From Streptomyces spiramyceticus (GTDB taxonomy: Bacteria; Actinomycetota; Actinomycetes; Streptomycetales; Streptomycetaceae), in assembly GCF_028807635.1 (NCBI RefSeq), contig NZ_JARBAX010000002.1, positions 1,674,001 to 1,738,000 on the forward strand: DNA of 64,000 nt, given 5' to 3'. This document shows positions 1 through 7,968 of the stretch, piece by piece (position 1 is the first letter of the stretch; every line of letters starts with the position of its first letter). The notes under the pieces are model-generated. The model was not told the DNA's origin. It did no database searches and worked only from the letters and a program-made list of their open reading frames with translations. Position numbers and translations under genes: made by a program.

Positions 1-1293
1 GTCGTCGGATCCGTAGGGGCCGACAGGTCGGGTGCGGTAGAAGGTGGCGATGCCGAGTACCAGGTCCCGGGCGACGAGCGGGACCATCATGAACGAGTGC
101 ACGCCCGCCTTGAGGAGTTGGGCCGGTGCGGTGGAGTGGCGGGCCGCGGGGGAGATGGCCCGTTCGTCGAGGTGGGCGATCAGGAAGGGCTGGCGGGCGG
201 CGAGAGCCTGGATGTAGGGGGCGGCGGCGGGGAAGGCGAGGGTTCTGCCGAGCGGGGCGAGAATGCCGGTGATGGTGGAGCCGGTGAGCGGGGCTTTGCC
301 CAGGCGCCGCAGCGCCACGCCCCCGGCCAGCCCGGCCCCCGGCTCGTCGCCGCACGCAAGGGTGTCCAGGATGTCGACGCTGACGGCGTCGGCGAGCTCC
401 GGAACGGCAAGGTCGGCCAGCTCCTGAGCGGTGCGCTCCAGCTCCAGGCTGGCGCCCATGCGGACGCTGGCCTCGCTGAGCAGGGCGAGCCTGCGGCGGC
501 CCGCCTCCGCCTCGGTGTGGGCCCGCTGCTGCTCGGTGACGTCGAGCAGGGAGGCGATCACGCCGATCGGCCGGCCGCCGGGATCTTCCACCCGCACATA
601 CGAGCACGACCACACCCGGTCGTGCTCCGGATCGGCCGGCGTTCGCCCAGTGCGTCGCCGGTCAAGGACCGGCTCCCCGGTGTCCAGCACCTGCCGCATC
701 GCCTCCTCCATCTCGGCAGCGTTCACCTCAGGCAGCAATTCGGCCAGACGACGGCCCACGTGTGCGGATTCCGGGAGGCCGTTCATCGCTTCGAGCGCCG
801 GGTTGACCTGCAGGAACCGCAGCTGCGTGTCGAGGACGGCGATCCCGACCGGTGATCGGGAGAACAGCCCGTCCCACACGGCTGACGAGCCCCGGATGCG
901 GCGTGCCGCATGGGCGTCGGCGGCGAAGACGAGCACCGCCGACGCTCCGTGCCGCCCACCGTGTACCGGACAGGCCCAGATCTCCAGCTCCAGCGGGTGG
1001 CCGTCGCGGTGCCAGGCGGTCACCGTGCCCATCACCCCGCGACCCGTGGCGGCGGTCTCCCAGAGAGACCGGCCGAGGCTTCTGTCGGCTCCAGGATGCA
1101 GAAGGTCGGCGATGTGCCGCCCCACCACCTCCGGCGGGGTGTGGCCGAGCAGTTCCTGCGCGGCATGGTTCCACCGCACGATCGTCCCGTCAGAGCTGGT
1201 GGCCACCTGCGCCACCGACAGAGCCCCCAGCCACCCTCCGGCATCCTGGGCGGCACCGCTGATCAGCTCCCCGATCGGCATCTGCTCATCCAT
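1..1293 (-). CDS. PAS-PAS-GAF sensor protein, C-terminus beyond window
   Basis: The first 431 residues of a signalling protein that runs off the left edge; no stop is reached. An N-terminal PAS domain (about residues 12-125) is followed by a second PAS (about 140-260, with LRFLQVNPALEAMNGLP and GRTPADPEHDRVWS) and then a GAF domain (about 270-420, ending VPLVARDLVLGIATFYRTR). The same order and many of the same blocks occur in the phosphatase at 17896-19974, so the missing part is probably a SpoIIE/PP2C domain. Family knowledge: such proteins tune anti-sigma/anti-sigma-antagonist switches through phosphoserine dephosphorylation. The start is the ATG at 1293 (MDEQMPIGEL). The ligand sensed is unknown. 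Whether the phosphatase is really present cannot be seen here. Confidence 0.85.
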   Translation of the reverse strand, partial: MDEQMPIGELISGAAQDAGGWLGALSVAQVATSSDGTIVRWNHAAQELLGHTPPEVVGRHIADLLHPGADRSLGRSLWETAATGRGVMGTVTAWHRDGHPLELEIWACPVHGGRHGASAVLVFAADAHAARRIRGSSAVWDGLFSRSPVGIAVLDTQLRFLQVNPALEAMNGLPESAHVGRRLAELLPEVNAAEMEEAMRQVLDTGEPVLDRRRTGRTPADPEHDRVWSCSYVRVEDPGGRPIGVIASLLDVTEQQRAHTEAEAGRRRLALLSEASVRMGASLELERTAQELADLAVPELADAVSVDILDTLACGDEPGAGLAGGVALRRLGKAPLTGSTITGILAPLGRTLAFPAAAPYIQALAARQPFLIAHLDERAISPAARHSTAPAQLLKAGVHSFMMVPLVARDLVLGIATFYRTRPVGPYGSDD

Positions 1294-2030
1294 CCGCAAC
1301 CCGCCCCCTCTCGGTCCGACAGCGGGCGTTCCGGCGCGGGCACGCACCCTCGCCCGGTAGTGCGTACGCGGGAGGGGGCTTCGGCTGCGAACCGCTCCAG
1401 CAGAACCTGCCGGCCGGGCGCCTCCTGAGGAGCTGCCGCACCTTGCCGCTGGGCACGAACCGGAAGGGCGCCGCGCTCAGCCACTTCAGCTGCCCAGCAA
1501 GATCGATCTTCAGTCGCCCTTCCTCCACACACCCCATCCTGACTCTGTCGGTCCGGGATTGCCCCCCGACACCGACACGGACAGTTACGGGCGTAGCCGC
1601 CGCCGTGTTGGCGGCCCGTAAATGTGACCCTGCACGTGATTGCACTCATGCCTCAGCGGAACAACGCCCGCTGGTCGTCACGCTTCCCCTCGCCGCCAGA
1701 GGCTCCGACGACCTGGGACTGCGGCCACTGTTCCCAGAGGGATGGGGAAGTGCCCGCACCGCGCATGGCCGCGTCTGTCCAGCCCTTCCAGCTTCTTCAT
1801 ACGTATGAAGGCGTGCTCTGAAGACGTGCTCGGCTCGTGCGCATGCCCTGGCCGCCGTCGGCCAGAGGCGGGGAGTTGCGGCAAACACGGTCGACGCCCG
1901 CGGGCCTGCGGTGACAAGGCTGGGAAGGGAGAGCGGGGCAGGCGCCTGGCCCACCGCTGCCGCTTCGGTGCGTCGACAACTGGGCCGGATACATGCGGAA
2001 TTGCCGCCCCTGCAGCGCGGAAGCCAATGC
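1294..2030. other. No gene recognised between two minus-strand genes
   Basis: About 740 bases separating the sensor gene from the repeat-NTPase gene. Both strands have open frames, as expected at this GC content, but their translations are arginine/proline-rich and match nothing I recognise. It should hold the promoter of the sensor gene. Confidence 0.4.
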
Positions 2031-3695
2031 CTACCGATCGCCGGCCCGCCCCCGTCTCCGGTCCAGTCCGCGGAGCGCGGCCCGATCTCCGACGTCGGCC
2101 GCCAGCCGGGCCAGGCGTTCGGCATCCTGGTGGTCCCCCGCGCGCTCCCGCATCTCGGTCAAGCTACGCAGTGCGTCCGTATTTCCGGAGCCGACGGCCA
2201 GTCGGGCCAGGCGCTCGGCCCCGTGCCGGTCTCCGGTGCGCTCCCGCAGCTCGGCGAGTTCGCGGAGGGCATGGCGATCTCCCGCGTCGGCGGCCAGTCG
2301 GGCCAGGCGCTCGGCCCCGTGCCGGTCTCCGGTGCGCTCCCGCAGCTCGGCGAGTTCGCGGAGGGCATGGCGATCTCCCGCGTCGGCGGCGAGCCGGGCC
2401 AGGCGCTCGGCATCCTGCCGGTCTCCGGCCCGCTCCCGCATCCACGCCAACGCGGCGCAGCAGCGCGGGTCTCCGCCGTCGGCGGCCAGTCGGGCCAGGC
2501 GCTCGGCCCCGTGCCGGTCACCGGCCCGCTCCCGTATCTCGGCCAGCATGGCGTAGGCGCCGGAGCTGCCGGCACGGGCGGCCAGCCCGGCCAGTCGCTC
2601 GGCGTCGTGGCACAGGCCCCTCGCCTCGGCTTCCCGACTCAGCCGGGCAAGATGGCCCGCCTCCTTGGCGTGGTCGGCTGCGGCAGTCCAGAACGACTGT
2701 GGGGGAGTGGCATGTTCCCGGATGGCGCGGCCGTGGGCGTCGAGGTAGTCGGCCAGGCGCGAGACACCTCGCTGCGCACCCATACCCCCTGGCCGAGCGA
2801 CGGGTTCCAGGGCCGCGGCAACGCGCTGTACCCGGGCTCGGGCGTCGGCAATGGCGGACACGAACCAGCGGGGGCCTGCCGCCGTGCGCTGCTCGTCCGT
2901 GAGGTACCCGGGGGCCGCGTCGCGCAGGAAGCCGTCGGGCAGGGGTGCGTCCCAACCCAGCCGGTAGGCGTCCATGGCGGCAGTGATCAGAGCACGCGTG
3001 TAGCAGGCAGGGGGTTCGTGGGCGGATTCGTAGCGGTCCACGAGCTGAAGGCCGGCGGCGAGGGTCTGGGTGATCTTCCCGTCCCGGGACGAGCGTCTGG
3101 CGGCCGTCAACGCGGGATCCCCGTCGAGGCTGTCCAGCGCCCGCAGGTCCTGCGCACCGAAGACGGGCGGGACGCGCACGATGGCGGTGGCACCGGTCAG
3201 GAGTGCACGGGCATGGCGGTGCGGGTCCGCGCCGGCGACGGCGCCTTCACACGGGGGCGCGGTCAAGTCGGTGAAGGCGGCGTCCCACAAGGTGGCCACG
3301 ACGATCACAGGGCCTGGCTGGGCGAGACGGGAGAGCAGGCCGGCGGCTAGGGCTTCGCCCTCGCTCCCGGACAGAAGCTGGTGAGCGTCGTCGAGCCACA
3401 AGACAGTGCGCGGGACGAGCGCGCGGACGCCCATCACCTCCAGCGCACTTGACGCGGTACGAGGGAAGATGAGGTCCCACCCGTCCAGACCACCAACGTG
3501 CCGGACGGCTTCGTACGCGGCACGGGTCTTGCCCGTGCACGAGCTCCCACGCACCACCACCAGCACCGCCTCCGCGCCCTCGGCCGCCGTACGCAGCACC
3601 TCTCGCAACTTCTGGTCGTGGGCGCGCTCGACGTACGCGGGCAGCACGAACCCGGGAGCGTGCAAAGCCCATGCCTGAGATGGACGGATGGACAC
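2031..3695 (-). CDS. P-loop NTPase with C-terminal 32-residue helical repeats (C-terminal half of a split gene)
   Basis: 554 residues. A Walker A motif (GSSCTGKT, about residues 50-57) and a Walker B-like strand (VLWLDDAH, about 98-105) mark a STAND/AAA-like NTPase. From about residue 365 come helical repeats of 32 residues with the core AERLARLAADAGDRHALREL, resembling TPR/Sel1 solenoids. Two neighbouring repeat units are identical at DNA level (2195-2290 and 2291-2386). The start is a GTG inside the reading frame of the upstream helix-turn-helix ORF. In related actinomycete proteins as I know them, the DNA-binding domain, the LPAYVxRxHD segment and the NTPase are one polypeptide. This is therefore probably the downstream half of a frameshifted gene. 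Likely role: regulatory or defence-type STAND ATPase; substrate unknown. Confidence 0.7.
   Translation of the reverse strand: MSIRPSQAWALHAPGFVLPAYVERAHDQKLREVLRTAAEGAEAVLVVVRGSSCTGKTRAAYEAVRHVGGLDGWDLIFPRTASSALEVMGVRALVPRTVLWLDDAHQLLSGSEGEALAAGLLSRLAQPGPVIVVATLWDAAFTDLTAPPCEGAVAGADPHRHARALLTGATAIVRVPPVFGAQDLRALDSLDGDPALTAARRSSRDGKITQTLAAGLQLVDRYESAHEPPACYTRALITAAMDAYRLGWDAPLPDGFLRDAAPGYLTDEQRTAAGPRWFVSAIADARARVQRVAAALEPVARPGGMGAQRGVSRLADYLDAHGRAIREHATPPQSFWTAAADHAKEAGHLARLSREAEARGLCHDAERLAGLAARAGSSGAYAMLAEIRERAGDRHGAERLARLAADGGDPRCCAALAWMRERAGDRQDAERLARLAADAGDRHALRELAELRERTGDRHGAERLARLAADAGDRHALRELAELRERTGDRHGAERLARLAVGSGNTDALRSLTEMRERAGDHQDAERLARLAADVGDRAALRGLDRRRGRAGDR
2195..2386. repeat. 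Exact 96-bp tandem duplication inside the repeat-NTPase gene
   Basis: 2195-2290 and 2291-2386 are identical over 96 bases, equal to one 32-codon repeat unit. The flanking units (from about 2099 and 2387) are diverged. This is either a recent unequal-crossover duplication or selection for identical repeats. Confidence 0.9.
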
Positions 3696-4143
3696 GCAAC
3701 CGAGCTGCCGTCCAGCGGTCCAAGCGCTGGGGCGGGTCGGTCAGGGCACCGGAGCGGGCCCGGGCCTCGGCGCCGGCCAGGTCGGCGGCTGCCTGCCGGC
3801 CACGCCGCGCCTGTTCGGCCTCCCGTACCCTCGCCCGGTTGACTGCGGCATGCCGCTCCCGCCACCGTCGGGGATCGAGCAGCACCCCATGGTTGCCGAC
3901 GCCGCCACGGGCGGCTGCCTGCCCGATCAGGGCTATCACGTCGGCCAAGACGCCCACGTCAGCCGGGAACGCCTTGCCGCTCAGCCAGTTGTCGATGGTG
4001 TTGTGCGAGCGCTGCGCGCGGGTCGCCACGTCGCGCAAGGAGGGACGCACCCCCACCGGTAACTCTCGCCGCAGGTCTTCCACACGCCTGAGATCCTCGA
4101 AGAATTCTTCCTCGAGCGCGGCCGCGCTGCTGTCCTCGGTCAT
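3247..4143 (-). pseudogene. Helix-turn-helix N-terminal half of the NTPase gene, frameshifted near 3680
   Basis: Starts at ATG 4143 (MTEDSSAAALEEEFF). Residues 1-60 carry an XRE-like helix-turn-helix (LRDVATRAQRSHNTIDNWLSG) followed by a charged helix (RWRERHAAVNRARVREAEQA). Coding character holds to about 3680 (WTAARLRVHPSI) and then turns into an arginine/glycine-rich out-of-frame translation until the stop at 3247. The expected continuation, LPAYVERAHDQKL plus the NTPase, lies in another frame in the ORF ending at 2031. One base gained or lost around 3660-3690 would join them into a protein of about 700 residues. It could be a true mutation or an assembly indel. A genuine two-gene overlap is possible but less likely. 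Confidence 0.65.
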
Positions 4144-4335
4144 GGCGCTACGGCCCGCCCTCTCCAGCCGTCCAACGCGTCCACCGCGAGCGCATCGGGA
4201 GACTGCCAGCCTAGGGCTGCCACCTGCGGTCCGGAACACCGCCCGTCCAACCTGCGGTGGGGAGGTCGATGGACATACCGATGGACCGGCGCCCTGCGAG
4301 AGTCCCGTACCACCGCACCTCCATCGGAGTCAGCG

Positions 4336-4527
4336 ATGACCACTTCCCGCCTGCTGCTCGGCCTGCTGACGACACATGCGGTCGCCGTGCTGTTCAGCTG
4401 CACGGTGACCGCCGCAACGGTCCTTGTGATTACGCGTCAGGCCCTGCGGGGCACCCGGCCCCAGCACCGCGCCGCCATTCTCAGCTCGGTTGCCGAGATC
4501 GCCCGATCACTGCGCAGACGGCAGTAG
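4336..4527 (+). CDS. Small single-span membrane protein
   Basis: 63 residues, start ATG 4336. Residues 5-33 are strongly hydrophobic (LLLGLLTTHAVAVLFSC, then TAATVLVITRQAL), giving one long or two short membrane helices. A basic tail follows (ARSLRRRQ). It is divergent from the helix-turn-helix gene ending at 4143, with a 190-base shared upstream region. No family recognised. Codon bias fits a real Streptomyces gene, but the ribosome site is weak. Confidence 0.5.
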   Translation: MTTSRLLLGLLTTHAVAVLFSCTVTAATVLVITRQALRGTRPQHRAAILSSVAEIARSLRRRQ

Positions 4528-4551
4528 GTGAGGAGTGTCGCTTCGGAGGAA

Positions 4552-4767
4552 TCAGGCGTCGGGAACGGTGAGATGCAGTTGACTGAGGCAGCGGAGTCGA
4601 TTGCTGATCCGGGTTGCCTTGCCAGCCAGGTCGTCGTCGAACTCGACGCATCCGCAGCTCCGCGATCGTCTCGTCTTCGAGCTCGACCGCCGGAGGGTAT
4701 GCGGCATGACGCGGGCCGCGTCCGCGATGACGAACCTCTCCGTGCCGGACCGGCCTGCGCCAAGCAT
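4552..4767 (-). pseudogene. IS110-family transposase fragment
   Basis: The minus strand encodes RFVIADAARVMPHTLRR, then, after a frame change, VELEDETIAELRM and FDDDLAGKATRISNRLR. These blocks match the DEDD-to-linker section of IS110 transposases (usually FVIADAAR-MPHTLR ... FDxDLAxEATRxxNRLRG). The N- and C-terminal parts are missing and at least one frameshift is present. The 4768-5151 flank holds nothing else I can assign. Confidence 0.65.
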
Positions 4768-5151
4768 GGCTGGCGGCCATGGGCGGTCGAGCTCATGCCG
4801 CAGGAGTGGCTTCTACTGATTGGCCGCCCGGTGCGCCGCGGCGACTCGGCCACTGATTGGGATGGGCGCGACAAGATCGCTTGGTAAGGACTCGCCGGCG
4901 AGGTCGTCTACCGGGACAAGTACAGGAACGACTTCGGAGGTGGAGCCGTGCCCGAACTGCGGGCTGGTACGGCCGCGGGGAAAGCCGAGCATTTACTTCC
5001 CCGCCCTGGAGCGGGCAGTGCTGTCCGCATGGGCTGAGGTGACCACAGCCAGTCACGAACCAGGCTTGGCAAGCACATTGGGAATCATTGGGAATCAGTA
5101 GCCGGAAAAGCGTTTGACGCCCGTCGGCGTCCGGCGATCGGATGGCGGCCT

Positions 5152-6051
5152 GTGAGCACAGGACAGATGCATCCCGGCCTGCACCCCATCGACGACGGCC
5201 TCGTACGGCGGCTGATCGCCGGGCAGTTCCCCCAGTGGGCAGGGCTGGCGGTGGAGCGGTTTCCGTCCGGCGGCACGGTCAACGCCATGTATCGGCTGGG
5301 CGCCGGCATGGTCGTACGGCTGCCGCTGGTGAAAGGCGGAGCCAAGGACGTATTGATGGAGCGAGATTGGCTGCCTCGCCTCGCGTCCCGGCTGCCCACG
5401 GCCATCCCCGAGGTGCTCGGGGCCGGGGAGCCCGCCGAGGGGTATCCGTGGCCGTGGTCGGTGTACCGGTGGCTGCCGGGGGAGAACCCCGAGGCGGGGG
5501 CGCTGAGCGAGCCCGTGCTGCTGGCCAAGGATCTGGCCGAGTTCGTGACGACGATACGGAACATCACTCTGCCGGGGGCGCCGGAGGCCCACCGTGGCGG
5601 GCCGCTCGCCTCGCTCGACGCGTCGACCCGGGCGGCGATCGAGGAACTGCGCGAGATCCCGCAGGAGAGCGTCGACTGCGACGCCGCGGCCGCCGTATGG
5701 GAGGACGCGCTGCGGGCCCCGGCCTGGGACGGGCCGCCGGTGTGGCTGCATGCCGATCTGATGCCGGGCAATCTGCTGGTGGACGGTGGCAGGCTGACCT
5801 CGGTGATCGACTTCGGGTGCATGGGGGTGGGTGATCCGGCCTGCGATCTGTTCCCGGCGTGGAATCTGCTGCCGACCGATGCAAGGGAGGTCTTGCGCGA
5901 GGCGCTCGGCGTGGACGACGCGACCTGGAACCGCGGCCGGGGGCGGACGCTCTCGCAGGCGCTGATTGCGCTGCCGTACTACCGGAGGACGAACCCGGCG
6001 ATGGCGCACAACGCCCGGCACGTGATCCGGGCGGTGCTGGGAGAGGACTGA
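5152..6051 (+). CDS. Aminoglycoside phosphotransferase family kinase
   Basis: 299 residues with the APH/choline-kinase fold. It has the catalytic Brenner motif HADLMPGNLL (His200, Asp202, Asn207) and the metal-binding aspartate in VIDFG (Asp220). The nucleotide pocket is typical of the family (VVRLPL around residue 55, WSVYRWLPG around 105). Length is normal. Members phosphorylate aminoglycosides, macrolides or small metabolites; the substrate cannot be read from the sequence, so resistance is not proven. GTG 5152 is chosen because it precedes a normal N-terminus; the ribosome site is weak. It stands alone, between an IS110 scar and non-coding DNA. Confidence 0.88.
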   Translation: MSTGQMHPGLHPIDDGLVRRLIAGQFPQWAGLAVERFPSGGTVNAMYRLGAGMVVRLPLVKGGAKDVLMERDWLPRLASRLPTAIPEVLGAGEPAEGYPWPWSVYRWLPGENPEAGALSEPVLLAKDLAEFVTTIRNITLPGAPEAHRGGPLASLDASTRAAIEELREIPQESVDCDAAAAVWEDALRAPAWDGPPVWLHADLMPGNLLVDGGRLTSVIDFGCMGVGDPACDLFPAWNLLPTDAREVLREALGVDDATWNRGRGRTLSQALIALPYYRRTNPAMAHNARHVIRAVLGED

Positions 6052-6413
6052 GGGCGTATCACAGCTTCAGCGGCTCCCGTCACATCTGAGTCCCACCGCC
6101 ACATAAGTCGGTGTCGGCCCGCGCTCGTTGGTGGGCGCGGTCCCGTCATGCCCGCCCGAGGCGGAACATGGAGGGGGATGGCCTTGTCTTGTCCGCCCCA
6201 CAGTCCGTACGACGCATCGAGGCCGTACTCGACCTCGCCGAAGGGCGACGCGATCTCAGCGTGCAGCACAGTGCCCGTGCGGTGGAACGATCGAGGTCTA
6301 CGGCGGGGTCGGCGCCGCCCCACGCACCCATTGCTAGAACTGCTGCGCTCTGTGGACCGAACACCGGCGTCATCGCCGCATCACGGCCGCCTCGCTCGTC
6401 GGTCAACTCGCAG
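6052..6413. other. Non-coding spacer
   Basis: About 360 bases downstream of the kinase gene. No recognisable gene, RNA or long inverted repeat was seen. Confidence 0.4.
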
Positions 6414-6686
6414 CTATTCCGGGGCGGTGTTCTCTTCGGGCTCGTTACGCGACAGCGTAAAAAAGCTCACGACAGGCATCCCCCACAAAACGGCAAAGGG
6501 CAACGCAGCGAGGCTTCCCTGCAAGGGCCCCCCGAGGTCCCAGACCGCCCAGACCATTAAGGCGCTCCAGACGAACAGCACCAGGAAGGTCGCCCCAGAC
6601 ACGACAATCATTAGCCAAGAAAAGCAGCCAGACAGCATGCATCCCCCCTGGTAGTACCTGGCTTCAGGATCGGGGGCAGCCTGCAC
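6414..6686 (-). CDS. Small two-helix membrane protein
   Basis: 90 residues from GTG 6686, which is preceded by AAGGTAGAG at a plausible distance. A shorter form from ATG 6638 follows a run of G residues. Two hydrophobic segments are clear: WLMIVVSGATFLVLFVWSAL and, after a short polar loop (DLGGPLQ), AALPFAVLWGMPVVSFFTL. The tail is acidic (NEPEENTAPE). No family recognised. The hydrophobic pattern and codon use support a real inner-membrane protein. Confidence 0.6.
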   Translation of the reverse strand: MQAAPDPEARYYQGGCMLSGCFSWLMIVVSGATFLVLFVWSALMVWAVWDLGGPLQGSLAALPFAVLWGMPVVSFFTLSRNEPEENTAPE

Positions 6687-6734
6687 CTGCTCTACCTTGC
6701 TGACTCAGTCAGCGGCGAAAATCCGGCGGTTGCA

Positions 6735-6977
6735 TCACGTGCGCTCCAGCAAGCTCCGTAGGCGCATGAGAGCGTCGATGGCATCCGGCGTGAAACGCAG
6801 CTGCGTTGTGGCGAATGGGGAGCGATTGGGGCCCGCCCGGCCATGAGCGGCTCCTTCTCGTGTCAGCGGGACTGCTGACAGTGACGCGCTCACCGACCGC
6901 CGGGGGGGCAGGGGTGTGTGGCCGGGCGCGGACTCCAGGGTGAGGTGTTCGTCGATGCGGTGGATGCCGTCCCACAA
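6735..6977 (-). CDS. Short hypothetical ORF, possibly a remnant
   Basis: 80 codons from TTG 6977. The beginning (WDGIHRIDEHLTLE) and the end (RFTPDAIDALMRLRSLLERT) look like real protein; the middle is proline/arginine-rich. No family recognised. It may be a decayed gene. No convincing ribosome site. Confidence 0.3.
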   Translation of the reverse strand: MWDGIHRIDEHLTLESAPGHTPLPPRRSVSASLSAVPLTREGAAHGRAGPNRSPFATTQLRFTPDAIDALMRLRSLLERT

Positions 6978-7315
6978 CGTGGAGATCGGCCCCCGTGATG
7001 ATGCTCGGTGCTGCGCCGCGGGAAGGGGCAGTCAGTAGCGTCTGACGCAGGTGATTGGGCCGTATCGTGCCCCTGTACGGGTCTCAGGCGGCGCCGGCAT
7101 GTGGGCGCGTGGACGGCGTGTGGAGGTCGGGACGCCTGTTTGCCCGCCCGCTGCGAGCGCGGCACGCGCCGCCCTGCATCCGGGGTGGCACAGCCTACCG
7201 GCTTTCGCCCTAGCGGGTGTGGCCGGCGCCAGACGGATGCCGAGCGCGTAAACCGTAGTGGGGCCGAAAACCTGTTGGCCGAGGCTGTTTGTCATGCCAA
7301 GCTGATCAACATCAA
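6978..7315. other. Spacer upstream of tRNA-Trp
   Basis: About 340 bases before the tRNA with no supported gene. It should contain the tRNA promoter. Confidence 0.35.
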
Positions 7316-7391
7316 AGGGGTGTAGCTCAGAGGCCAGAGCGCCGGTCTCCAAAACCGGATGCCGCAGGTTCGATTCCTGTCACCCCTGCCA
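7316..7391 (+). tRNA. tRNA-Trp (anticodon CCA)
   Basis: A 76-base cloverleaf can be folded by eye. The acceptor stem AGGGGTG pairs with CACCCCT, followed by discriminator G and an encoded CCA. The D arm is GCTC/GAGC. The anticodon stem CCGGT/ACCGG encloses the loop CTCCAAA (anticodon CCA). The T arm is GCAGG/CCTGT with loop TTCGATT. Tryptophan identity follows from the anticodon. A stomatin pseudogene and a minisatellite lie directly downstream, so the tRNA 3' end may have served as an integration point; no second copy of the 3' end was found in this window. Confidence 0.95.
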
Positions 7392-7460
7392 CCTGCCGCC
7401 ACTATTGCGGCATCATCAGGTCCGCCGAGCGAGCCTTCGCTCCACCCCCAACCTCTGGGG

Positions 7461-7828
7461 TTGATCATCGATGGCGTGACCGACCCGTGGGGTGTCAAGG
7501 TCACCCTGGTCGAGGTCAAGGACGTCGAGCTGCACGAGACCATGCGCCGGGCCATGGCCCGGCAGGCCGAGTCCGAGCGAGACCAGCACGCCAAGGTCAT
7601 CCACGCCAAGGGCGAATTCGAGGCCGCCGAGACGTTGGCAAGCTGCGGTGCGGCTGGAGGGTCACCCGGCTGCTCTTCACCTGAGGATCCTTTCCACCAT
7701 TCCACCATTCCACCATTCCACCATTCCGCGATTCCGAGATGGCGGAGCTCTCCAGCGACCGGAAGTCCACTCGCATCTTCCCGCTGCCCATGGAGATTCT
7801 CCGCCTCGTCGACATGCTCCGAACATAG
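7461..7828 (+). pseudogene. Stomatin/slipin (SPFH band-7) protein, C-terminal remnant
   Basis: The plus strand encodes DPWGVKVTLVEVKDVELHET, MRRAMARQAESERDQHAKVI and HAKGEFEAAETLA (7478-7645), the classic C-terminal half of a band-7 domain. After a break the family's last block appears, MAELSSDRKSTRIFPLPMEI plus LRLVDML, ending at TAG 7828. The N-terminal part is missing and the middle is replaced by a 9-bp tandem repeat. Intact members form membrane-associated oligomers that modulate proteases or channels. This one cannot be functional. It immediately follows tRNA-Trp. Confidence 0.75.
7692..7727. repeat. 9-bp minisatellite, four copies of TTCCACCAT
   Basis: Four perfect tandem copies, followed by a diverging TCCGCGATTCCG. 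It lies between the two conserved blocks of the stomatin pseudogene and replaces coding sequence. Confidence 0.9.
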
Positions 7829-7968
7829 GAAAGCCACGCTCCCGGCCACCGGCCCCGGAGAGCGAGACTGGCAGTGGGCGGACATCCCGCTGGTCCGGTC
7901 CCGGGGAGGCCCCCAGGGCGTACCGGTTCGGGTGGAGGGCCGCCTGCTTCGGTCCTCGGGAGACGGTT

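Noticed and set aside
97..855. Plus-strand ORF of 252 codons at the left edge
   Set aside because: It is the antisense shadow of the PAS-GAF gene; its translation is glycine-rich with no family, whereas the minus strand shows conserved domains.
1911..3350. Plus-strand ORF of 479 codons with repeats
   Set aside because: The repeats are the antisense image of the 32-residue helical repeats on the minus strand.
7316..7391. Attachment site duplication of the tRNA-Trp 3' end
   Set aside because: No second copy of the T-arm/acceptor sequence was noticed in the window, so an integrated element bounded here cannot be claimed.
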